Origin: Longimicrobium sp.
GTDB lineage: Bacteria; Gemmatimonadota; Gemmatimonadetes; Longimicrobiales; Longimicrobiaceae
Direction: 5' to 3'
Length of the DNA: 64,000 bases
NCBI RefSeq assembly: GCF_036388275.1
Contig: NZ_DASVSF010000089.1
Location: forward strand, 1-64,000
Part shown: positions 15,244-22,610 of the stretch, one piece after another
How the letters are laid out: each line of letters starts with the position of its first letter
Numbering within the stretch: position 1 is the stretch's first letter
Notes under the pieces: model-generated
Told to the model about the DNA's origin: nothing
Database searches by the model: none
Seen by the model: only the letters and a program-made list of their open reading frames with translations
Translations under genes and position numbers: made by a program

Positions 15244-17043
15244 ATGCGCTGTCTCATCGCTGCCCTGCCCATCCTGCTGCTCTCGGCCGCGTGCCTCGAC
15301 GAGGCACCGACCAGCGTGCCGCCCGATCCGGTGCCCGGGCCCGAAGTTCCCCTGCCCCTGGGCATCTACGAGTTCACCGTTACCGGCATCAGCGGCGCCG
15401 AGCCGCTCGCCAGCGCGGTGCCGGTCGACATGGCCATGCCCAGCGTGGGCGGCGTGAGCGCGTCGATGTCGGCGGTAAACGGGTTCAACATCGAGGAGGT
15501 GAGCACCGTCTCCGTGTCCGAGGGCGGCCGCGGCCGCGGGTACCGCTACGTGTCGGTGAACATGCGGGTGCGCAACACCAGCGGCCTGCCGCTGAACAAC
15601 GTCACCTTCATCCCGGTCACGGGGGCGGGCGCCATCGCCGGCACCCCGTTCGTGAAGATGCTGAAGTTCGACGGCACGCAGGCCGACACGCTGGTCGCCA
15701 AGAAGACGGTGCCCAGCGGAGTGGTGACCATCACCGACAACGGCGAGATGCGCAGCCCCCAGCAGGACGTGCTGCAGGTCTTCGACGAGGCCGAGGTGGC
15801 CGCCATCCCGCTGCCGGTGGGCGTAACGGGGATCTTTCCCTACGGCTTCGTGATGCGCAGCAGGCTGTCGACCACGAACCGGGCGATCCCCGCTAACACG
15901 GACCCGAACCAGTTCGACGGGCTGCTCACCTACTCGTTCCGCATTCCGCTGCAACGGCACGACCCGGGCACCACCAACGGGGCCACCAAGGACGCCTTCA
16001 CCTTCACCTTCCGCATGATGGCGGTGCAGGACACCGAGGTGCGCCTGACGGAAAGCATGGAGGAGGGGCAGGACACGTCCGCGGTGCGCCGGCTGCACGA
16101 GCGCGCCGCCGCCATGGGCGCCACCACCGTAACGGTGCTGAACGGCAGCACCGCGATGGACCCGTTCGTGGCGGACTACCCCGGCCAGCGCCAGATCTGC
16201 TCGCCCCGCACCGCGGGGCCCGCCGGCAGCCCGCAAACCACCATGAACACCCGCGCGGAGTACGTGAAACTGGCGGTGCTGCGTCCCGGCGAGAGCGTGC
16301 ACGAGTGCGCGGCGCACTTCCGCGCCGGCACGTCTGCCCGCCCGGCTACGAACGTGCCCTTCGCCCTCACCGTGGCATCCGTCGACCGGTACGGCAACGT
16401 GATCGCCGTCAGCGGCGACAGCGTGCTGTTCTCCGCCGTCAGCGGGCCGGCCGCGGAGCTGGGCGTCAAGACGGGCCTGGTGGGCGGCCTGGCGACCATC
16501 AACGTCAGGTACCTGGACTACGGCACCTCGGTGCTGCGCGTTACCGCGCGGCGGCTGCAGAACCTGAGCCCCGCCATCCCCGTCTTCGGGGTTACGAAGA
16601 GCTGGTCCACCTCGGCGGCAAGCGACGCCTGGCTGACCAACGCCAACTGGGCGCTGGGCGGCTTCGCCATGTCGCAGGACACCGTGGTGCTTCCGGGCGA
16701 CGCGGCCACCTACCCGCTCCTGACCCAGAACACCACGGTCAACGGGCTGGCGATGACGGCGGGCAGCACCGTGCAGCCCACGCTCAACCTGTCGTCGTTC
16801 GACTTTACCGTGGCCGGGAGCGTGAACCTGGGCAGCACGGGCACTTTCCTGGGCACCGGCCGCCTGATCCTGACCGGCGTGGGCGGCACCATTGGCGGGG
16901 GGGTGAGCAACTTCGACGTTCGCAACCTCCGGGTGACCGGCACCTACTCGGTGACCAGCAACGTCACCGCTACGGGCGGAAGAATCGTCGTGCAGGGCGG
17001 CAGGCTGCGCAACGAGAGGTTCCGCGTCCGCGTTCGGCCGTAG
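15244..17043 (+). CDS. Large hypothetical lipoprotein with Ig-like region
   Basis: A 599-residue protein with signal MRCLIAALPILLLSAAC and a lipobox cysteine. The chain is beta-rich: a first half with NMRVRNTSGLPLNNVTFIPVTG, a region near residues 360-440 like bacterial Ig-like/invasin domains (FALTVASVDRYGNVIAVSGDSVLFSAVSG), and a C-terminal part with Asn/Thr/Gly-rich strands like a short beta-helix. It is likely surface-anchored. The gene is first of three between the tRNA and its fragment. It ends with FRVRVRP, which may mark loss of a further domain. Family not recognised. Confidence 0.8.
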   Translation: MRCLIAALPILLLSAACLDEAPTSVPPDPVPGPEVPLPLGIYEFTVTGISGAEPLASAVPVDMAMPSVGGVSASMSAVNGFNIEEVSTVSVSEGGRGRGYRYVSVNMRVRNTSGLPLNNVTFIPVTGAGAIAGTPFVKMLKFDGTQADTLVAKKTVPSGVVTITDNGEMRSPQQDVLQVFDEAEVAAIPLPVGVTGIFPYGFVMRSRLSTTNRAIPANTDPNQFDGLLTYSFRIPLQRHDPGTTNGATKDAFTFTFRMMAVQDTEVRLTESMEEGQDTSAVRRLHERAAAMGATTVTVLNGSTAMDPFVADYPGQRQICSPRTAGPAGSPQTTMNTRAEYVKLAVLRPGESVHECAAHFRAGTSARPATNVPFALTVASVDRYGNVIAVSGDSVLFSAVSGPAAELGVKTGLVGGLATINVRYLDYGTSVLRVTARRLQNLSPAIPVFGVTKSWSTSAASDAWLTNANWALGGFAMSQDTVVLPGDAATYPLLTQNTTVNGLAMTAGSTVQPTLNLSSFDFTVAGSVNLGSTGTFLGTGRLILTGVGGTIGGGVSNFDVRNLRVTGTYSVTSNVTATGGRIVVQGGRLRNERFRVRVRP

Positions 17044-17128
17044 TGCTGTCCAACTCACGGTACGCCCGGCACGGCGGCCGGGCGCAAGTCCGCCCCACGA
17101 CCTTACGTCCTCACTCCGGAACGGAGCC

Positions 17129-18268
17129 ATGAAGCCCCTACTTAAGCTCTCCTCGGCCCTCGCTGTCCTGGCCCTGTCGGCCGCCCCGGCCGCGGCCCAG
17201 TCCGACATCCTGCTGCAACTGCGCTCGGGGAACCCCGCGGGCGACCGCATGCGCGTGGACAGCGCCGGCGGCGTGGTGGCGCTCGGCACCCTCGGCATCG
17301 GCATCATTCCGGCCTCGGGGCCCGGCTACCGCATGATGTGGATGCCGTACTTCGCGGCGTTTCGCGCCGGGAGCACCGACGACGGCGGGGCCGGCGCGTA
17401 CTGGGACTTCGCGAACGTGGGCTTCTTTTCGTGGGCGGGCGGAAACCGTACCATGGCCAAGGGCTACTCGTCGATGGTCATGGGCGAGGACCTGACGGTA
17501 ACGGGCAACTACTCCACGGCGTTCGGAAGCGACACCGAGGTCACCGGCCAATACGGGTTTGCCGCCGGCGACGACAACCGCTGTTCCGCGTCGTACTGCC
17601 ACGCGGTGGGCTTTACCGCCAACGCGGCCGGGATCGCGGCTGTCTCCCTGGGCTACCGCACCACGGCCGATGCCGACTACTCGATGGCACTGGGGTACCG
17701 GGCCAGCACCAACGGGCGTACGGGCGCGTTCGTGTGGGCCGACGCCAGCACCACCGACTCGGCCGAGGCGGCCGCCAACTACGAGTTCCTGGCGCGCGCG
17801 TCGGGGGGCTTCCGGTTCCGCACCAACTCCACCCTGACCACCGGGTGCAACATCGCCGCGGGCACCGGCACCATGACCTGCTCGTCGAGCCGCACCCTCA
17901 AGGAAGGGTTCTCGGAAGTCGATGGTGAGGACGTGCTGCGCAGGCTGCGATCGGTGCCGGTGAACTCGTGGAACTACATCGGCGAGCAGGCAGGCGTCCG
18001 CCACATGGGCGCGTTCTCGGAAGACTTCTACAGCGCCTTCGGGCTGGGCAACGACCGGCTGGCCATCAGCCACCTGGACGCCGACGGCGTAAACCTGGCT
18101 GGCGTGAAGGCCCTGGACGCGCGGACCACCGCGCAGGCGGAGCAGATCACGGCCCTGCAGGCCGAGAACGCCGCGCTGCGGGGCGACGTCGAGCAGCTTC
18201 GCCGCGAGAACGCCGCGATGGCCGAGCGGCTGCGGGCCATCGAGGCGATGCTGGCGCCCCGGCCCTGA
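17129..18268 (+). CDS. Trimeric fibre-like protein with YadA-type head repeats and S74 chaperone domain
   Basis: A 379-residue exported protein (signal peptide to about A23). Residues about 105-205 hold YadA/Hia head-type repeats (GYSSMVMGE, NYSTAFGS, QYGFAAGD, DYSMALGY). Residues about 250-330 resemble the peptidase S74 intramolecular chaperone of phage tail spikes, with SSRTLKEG offering a Ser253...Lys258 pair in the spacing of the autocleaving dyad and WNYIGEQAGVRHMGAFSEDF. Residues 330-375 form a coiled coil. It probably trimerises on the cell surface or is secreted. It is 85 bp after the lipoprotein gene and overlaps the next start by 1 bp. Confidence 0.85.
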   Translation: MKPLLKLSSALAVLALSAAPAAAQSDILLQLRSGNPAGDRMRVDSAGGVVALGTLGIGIIPASGPGYRMMWMPYFAAFRAGSTDDGGAGAYWDFANVGFFSWAGGNRTMAKGYSSMVMGEDLTVTGNYSTAFGSDTEVTGQYGFAAGDDNRCSASYCHAVGFTANAAGIAAVSLGYRTTADADYSMALGYRASTNGRTGAFVWADASTTDSAEAAANYEFLARASGGFRFRTNSTLTTGCNIAAGTGTMTCSSSRTLKEGFSEVDGEDVLRRLRSVPVNSWNYIGEQAGVRHMGAFSEDFYSAFGLGNDRLAISHLDADGVNLAGVKALDARTTAQAEQITALQAENAALRGDVEQLRRENAAMAERLRAIEAMLAPRP

Positions 18269-18684
18269 TGCAGGCTACGCGGGCGGATCGCCGATGGATC
18301 GGCCGGGCGGCGTTCCTGCTGGTGTGCGCCGCCTGCAGCCGCGATGACGGAGACGCCCAGCCGCAGGGCGGCGCGGAAGGCGCCGATCCCCTGGTGGTAG
18401 AGGAGCCGCGGGTGACGCCCGCCGAGTCGGCGGCGGCGGCCGTGCGGGTTCGGGCGCACTCCGATTCCGTTCGGCGCGCGGCCCGGGCACGCGCCGGGCT
18501 GCCCCCGGACGACCCGGCTCCGCGTCCGTCGCGTCCCGCCGCCGCCACCCCCCAATCGGAGTTCCAGGGGTGCATGGCGCAGGCGCAGGCCGCCGAGGGG
18601 CACACGCGCGCGCAGATCGAGCGGGCGTGCAACAACCTGCCCGGGGCCCCGGCCTCGGGCGCGAGCTCCCCGGCCGATCCTTGA
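18268..18684 (+). CDS. Small hypothetical lipoprotein
   Basis: A 138-residue protein with hydrophobic start and lipobox-like LLVCAAC. The mature chain is Ala/Pro/Arg-rich and probably disordered, with a short conserved-looking tail (EFQGCMAQAQAAEGHTRAQIERACNNL) containing two cysteines. The start ATG overlaps the fibre-gene stop (TGATG), so the genes are coupled. Its TGA stop lies inside the tRNA-like fragment, so the fragment forms the gene's 3' end. Function unknown. Confidence 0.7.
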   Translation: MQATRADRRWIGRAAFLLVCAACSRDDGDAQPQGGAEGADPLVVEEPRVTPAESAAAAVRVRAHSDSVRRAARARAGLPPDDPAPRPSRPAAATPQSEFQGCMAQAQAAEGHTRAQIERACNNLPGAPASGASSPADP

Positions 18685-18705
18685 GTCCAGGTTCGAATCG
18701 GCCCA
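18677..18705 (+). pseudogene. 3'-end fragment of the CAU tRNA gene
   Basis: ATCCTT-GAGTCC-AGGTTCGAATC-GGCCCA aligns with nt 38-73 of the tRNA at 14832 but lacks 6-7 nt of the T-stem and one C. Together with the hairpin 10 nt later it forms a direct repeat of the tRNA 3' end plus terminator. Confidence 0.75.
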
Positions 18706-18715
18706 CTGTCCAGCG

Positions 18716-18758
18716 CTGCCCCCGCAAGCACGTATGCTTGCGGGGGCAGGGCTTTTTT
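18716..18758 (+). terminator. Terminator hairpin (copy 2)
   Basis: CTGCCCCCGCAAGCA-loop-TGCTTGCGGGGGCAG followed by GGGCTTTTTT. Same stem as at 14915-14948 but with a better T-run. It ends the three-gene unit and faces the convergent ABC permease gene. Confidence 0.9.
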
Positions 18759-18764
18759 GTACAA

Positions 18765-20690
18765 CTACTCTGCACGGAGTGAGATCTGGGGATCGACCGC
18801 CGCCGCCCGCCTGGCCGGCCGGTAGCTCGCGAGGAGTGCAACGCTTCCCAGGATGACGGCGATGCCGCCGAAGAGGACCGGATCGAAGGGCTCCACCCCG
18901 CTCACCAGCAGCTGCAGCAGGCCCGCGATTCCACTGACCGCGATCACACCCACGACGATGCCGAGACCCACGATCCGAAGGCTCTGCACGAACACGAGGC
19001 GCGATACGTCTCTCCTCCGGGTGCCGACGGCCATGCGGATTCCGATCTCACGCGTGCGCCGCGCCACGTTGTAGGACATCACCCCATGCAGCCCCCAGGT
19101 GCCCAGGACCAGGGCCGCGGCCGCAACCGCACCAAAGACCACGGCCAGCCAGCGGAGCGGCGCGCGAAAACGGGCCAGGTAGGCTCCCATCGTCATCCCG
19201 CCGGCGAGTTCCGCCCCTGTCGCGGACCCACGAACCGCCTCCTCGACTGCTGGAAGGAGCGCCATCGGCTCGCCCGCGGTCCGCACCACCAGCCCCACGC
19301 TGCGTGGCGGGTGCTGCCAGGCGGAGACGTACACCTTCGGTACCGCCTCGCCGCCCGATCCCACGCCCTCGGCACGGATGTCCTCTACCACTCCCACGAT
19401 GGTGTACCACGTGCCGTCAAGGTTCGCGCGGTGAAACTGGAGTTTTCGCCCCACCCCGTTTCCCACCAGCCTGAAGACGGACGCGAACGCCTGGTTCACC
19501 ACGACCACGCGAGGCGCGCCCGCGGTATCCGCCGCGCCGAACTCGCGGCCGTGGACGACTCGTACCCCCAGGGTCCGGAAGAACCCGGGCCCCACCGCGT
19601 GATACCGGGCGGGTTTTAGCCAGCCGGGTGCGGTCGGGCTACCGGTCAGCGCGTGGACGAAATCGCTCTGTCCCAGCCCGACCCAGGCGCCCGCCGACCC
19701 GATGCTCGTATCCGCGACGCCCGCCAGCGCCGCCACTCGGCGGAGCATGCCTTCGTAGGCGAGGTGCCGGTCAGCGGAGGTCAGGCCGCCCGCGTCCGGC
19801 AGACGCACCTCGGCCGTCAGCATGCCCCAGGGGTCGAAGCTCGCGGTGGGGAGGTCTTCCGACGACGAGGCGAAGCCCCGGAGGAGTACCCCGGCGCTCG
19901 TGAGCAGGACCAGGACGGCGCCAATCTGCGCCACGGCGAGCGTATTCCGCATGAAAGCCTCGCCGCGGGTGGCCGTGGCGCGCCCGCCGCTGGTGAGGAA
20001 CCGGCGCAGGTCGCGCCGCCAGGCCACGCTCACCGGGGAAAGCGTGGCCAGGAGCGGCACGAGAAGGAAGATGCCCACCGCGCCTCCGAGCAACCCGAAA
20101 TCCGTCGCGTGATTTCCCCAGGGCGGTGCGTCGCCCGGCCAGGAGACGTGGAGTGCATGGGCCGTGACGCCGCCGATCAGCAGCCCCAGTCCGCCGCCGA
20201 GCAGGGGCAGGCGGGCACCGTCGAGAAGAAGATCGCGGACCAGGCGGCCCTGCGTTGCTCCGAGTGCCGTACGCAGGGCCACCTCCGGGCGGCGGACCGC
20301 CGCCCGCGCGAGGGTCAGCGTAAAGGCTTCGACCAGTGCGATGGCGAGGAGGAGCACGACCAGGGCAAGGAACACCTGCAGCAGCACCCGCCATGCGCCG
20401 TCCTGGATCTGGGGGATGGTCTGCCGCGAGGCCGTCCAGCCGGAGAGCCAATCCGCCGTCAGGGATCCCTCTTGGAAGACGGGATCGATGTAGGGAGAAG
20501 ATCGAAGCAGGCTGGCGCGGATGATCCCCAGCAAAGGGAGCCCCAGCCCCGTTCCGATCGCCAGGGCCAGCACCACCGGGACGGTGACTCCCGTGGTTGC
20601 GGCCACGGAGCGCGCCGCCCGACGCGGCGGCCGGACGCGCTGCATCGTTTCTCCTCCGGTACGCCGCGCCTCACGCTTTTCGTGGATCAC
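18765..20690 (-). CDS. ABC transporter permease (MacB/FtsX type, ADOP-like)
   Basis: A 641-residue membrane protein. It has an N-terminal helix (about 30-55), a first FtsX core (QVFLALVVLLLAIALVEAFT...RRPEVALRTALGATQGRLVRDLL), a periplasmic MacB-type domain (about 290-500), and a second FtsX core (LGTWGLHGVMSYNVARRTREIGIRMAVGTRRRDVSRLV). The doubled cores match the duplicated 'ADOP' permeases common in Acidobacteria and relatives, though it is shorter than the usual 800 residues. Start is GTG, overlapping the ATPase gene stop (GTGA). It likely exports a compound or works as a mechanotransmitter with the ATPase. Confidence 0.88.
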   Translation of the reverse strand: MIHEKREARRTGGETMQRVRPPRRAARSVAATTGVTVPVVLALAIGTGLGLPLLGIIRASLLRSSPYIDPVFQEGSLTADWLSGWTASRQTIPQIQDGAWRVLLQVFLALVVLLLAIALVEAFTLTLARAAVRRPEVALRTALGATQGRLVRDLLLDGARLPLLGGGLGLLIGGVTAHALHVSWPGDAPPWGNHATDFGLLGGAVGIFLLVPLLATLSPVSVAWRRDLRRFLTSGGRATATRGEAFMRNTLAVAQIGAVLVLLTSAGVLLRGFASSSEDLPTASFDPWGMLTAEVRLPDAGGLTSADRHLAYEGMLRRVAALAGVADTSIGSAGAWVGLGQSDFVHALTGSPTAPGWLKPARYHAVGPGFFRTLGVRVVHGREFGAADTAGAPRVVVVNQAFASVFRLVGNGVGRKLQFHRANLDGTWYTIVGVVEDIRAEGVGSGGEAVPKVYVSAWQHPPRSVGLVVRTAGEPMALLPAVEEAVRGSATGAELAGGMTMGAYLARFRAPLRWLAVVFGAVAAAALVLGTWGLHGVMSYNVARRTREIGIRMAVGTRRRDVSRLVFVQSLRIVGLGIVVGVIAVSGIAGLLQLLVSGVEPFDPVLFGGIAVILGSVALLASYRPARRAAAVDPQISLRAE

Positions 20691-21394
20691 GCGCGTTGTT
20701 CCTCCCGGACGATCCGCCCATCGAGGATGTGGAGGGTGCGTCCGGCACGATCGGCGTAGCGTGGGTCGTGGGTAACCAGGATGATGGTGGCGCCCTCCGA
20801 ATGCAGATCGGCGAGCAGGTCCATCACCGCGTCTCCATTCGCGGAGTCGAGGTTGCCCGTTGGTTCGTCGGCGAGCAGCAGAGGTGGTGCTCCCACGAGT
20901 GCACGCGCCACCGCCACGCGCTGCTGCTCACCCCCGGAGAGCTCGGACGGATAGTGATCCACCAGGTCCGCCATTCCCACCCTCTCCAGGGCGGCCCACA
21001 CCGCGTGCTCGCGCTCCGCCCGCGGCACGTCGCGGTACGTCAACGGAAGCTCTACGTTGTCGTAGGCCGTCAAATCGCCGATGAGGTTGAACGACTGGAA
21101 CACGAAGCCGATCTCGCGGCCCCGAACCCGCGCCCGCTCATCGGCGCCGAGGGATGACACGGGGCGGCCGTCCAGGTGGTACTCGCCCGCGGTCGGCACG
21201 TCCAGCAGCCCCAGGATGGACAGCAGGGTAGACTTGCCGCAGCCGGAAGGTCCTGAGATCGCCAGGTACTCGCCTCTGCGCACGTCCAGGCTGATGTTGC
21301 TGAGCGCATGCGTCTCCGCCGATCGGGCGCGGAACACCTTCTGGACGCACTCCAATCGGACGAGCGCATCGGGCGACGGGTGGGGCGCACGCAT
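20687..21394 (-). CDS. ABC transporter ATP-binding protein (MacB/LolD type)
   Basis: A 235-residue ATPase with Walker A GPSGCGKST, Q-loop FQSFNLIGDLTAYDNVELPL, signature LSGGEQQRVAVARAL, Walker B LLLADEPTGNLD and H-loop VTHDPRYA. The FNL and NVELPL segments are typical of the MacB/LolD/FtsE subfamily that pairs with FtsX-type permeases. It overlaps the permease gene by 4 bp. Upstream, a 143-bp gap separates it from a divergent hydrolase gene. Confidence 0.95.
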   Translation of the reverse strand: MRAPHPSPDALVRLECVQKVFRARSAETHALSNISLDVRRGEYLAISGPSGCGKSTLLSILGLLDVPTAGEYHLDGRPVSSLGADERARVRGREIGFVFQSFNLIGDLTAYDNVELPLTYRDVPRAEREHAVWAALERVGMADLVDHYPSELSGGEQQRVAVARALVGAPPLLLADEPTGNLDSANGDAVMDLLADLHSEGATIILVTHDPRYADRAGRTLHILDGRIVREEQRA

Positions 21395-21537
21395 ATCAGG
21401 TAGGGTCCGGGTTCATGGCTGGGCGATGCAGGTGAGACGACGGTTCGCGTCCGACCGTTGCTTCGAAACGTACCGCTTCGTCCGGGGTAGCTGCGAGCAG
21501 GTGGACCTTCGAGCCTTCACGACCATTCCTGAGCCGG

Positions 21538-22491
21538 ATGCGCCCGTTCTTCCTCTCCGCCGTCCTCCTTCTCGTCAGCTGCACGCCACCGCACCTGCAG
21601 CCCCCGGGTTCTTCTGCCCGGGAGGGCTACTTCGCCGGGGCCAATGGCGGATCGCTGTACTATCAGGCAATCGGCGGTGGGCCGGACACGGTTGTGGTGG
21701 TGCACGGGTTCCAGGGCAACGGCAGCGGTTATCTTGCGCCTGACCTTCAGCGCCTTGCGCATGGACGGACGCTCCTCGTCTACGATCAACGAGGGGAGGG
21801 TAGGTCCGATTCGGTGCGGAGCGTGGAGCAGCCTGGCCTGGAGGAGCACGTCCAGGACTTGGAGGCGCTTCGGCGGCACTTCGGGATGGAGCGCATGCGC
21901 CTGTTCGGCCATTCCGGCGGGGCGGCCATCGCCGTGCGTTACGCGGGTGTCCATCCCCAGCACGTGGAGCGGGTGCTTCTGGTCGCGCCTCCCCCGTTCG
22001 TCGGCGCGGCTTATCGTGAGCAGACTGGCCAACGCTTTCTCGCCCGCCTCGACAGCGCCACCTGGGCGCGCATGCGTGCGCTGGAGGCGAGCATCGCCCA
22101 AGCCGAAGATCCCGCGCCCCTGTGCCGGGAACTCATCGCCACGATGCTGCCGCGTGCGTTCCTGGCCGACTCGACGGCGCTGGGGCGGATGCGTGGCGAC
22201 TTCTGCGGCGCGCCCCCCGAGCGGCTGCGGACCCGCGCGGCGCGCCGCGACGCGTTCCTGAGGTCCCAACAGGGCAGGGACTGGCACGCACTCCTGGAGC
22301 GGATCCGCGTCCCGGTGCTGATCATCCACGGGGAGCAGGATGCAATCCCCGCGGAGGCCGCGCGCGAGCTCGCCAGGGCTTTGCCGGATGGGCGCGTGCT
22401 CATCCTGCCCCTCGCTGATCATCTCCCCTGGCTGGATCAACCGGAGCAGTTCTTCTCCGCGGCTGATGCATTCTTGCGAGGCGGGAAGTGA
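21538..22491 (+). CDS. Alpha/beta hydrolase lipoprotein (proline iminopeptidase-like)
   Basis: A 317-residue exported hydrolase; MRPFFLSAVLLLVSC gives a lipobox. The fold is clear: oxyanion segment VVVVHGFQGNGSGY, VYDQRGEGRSDS, nucleophile elbow FGHSGGAAIAVRYA (Ser), late aspartate region IIHGEQDAIP and catalytic histidine in ADHLPWLD. DQRGxGxS and the overall order resemble prolyl aminopeptidase/epoxide-hydrolase-like enzymes. Substrate unknown; the lipid anchor places it in the envelope. It precedes an exported amidohydrolase in the same direction, separated by 119 bp. Confidence 0.88.
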   Translation: MRPFFLSAVLLLVSCTPPHLQPPGSSAREGYFAGANGGSLYYQAIGGGPDTVVVVHGFQGNGSGYLAPDLQRLAHGRTLLVYDQRGEGRSDSVRSVEQPGLEEHVQDLEALRRHFGMERMRLFGHSGGAAIAVRYAGVHPQHVERVLLVAPPPFVGAAYREQTGQRFLARLDSATWARMRALEASIAQAEDPAPLCRELIATMLPRAFLADSTALGRMRGDFCGAPPERLRTRAARRDAFLRSQQGRDWHALLERIRVPVLIIHGEQDAIPAEAARELARALPDGRVLILPLADHLPWLDQPEQFFSAADAFLRGGK

Positions 22492-22610
22492 CCGCGGAGC
22501 AGCACGGGGGCGGGAGGTGTAGCGCTGCCTGCCTGTCATCGACAACCCGCCACCGCCGGCCGGCATCCAATGAGAGTCGGTCATCCCCTTTCTCCCTCCC
22601 CGCCGCCCCG

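Noticed and set aside
14832..18758. Complete integrative element or prophage
   Set aside because: No integrase, replication or structural phage genes lie between the tRNA and its fragment; only a possible islet with surface genes remains.
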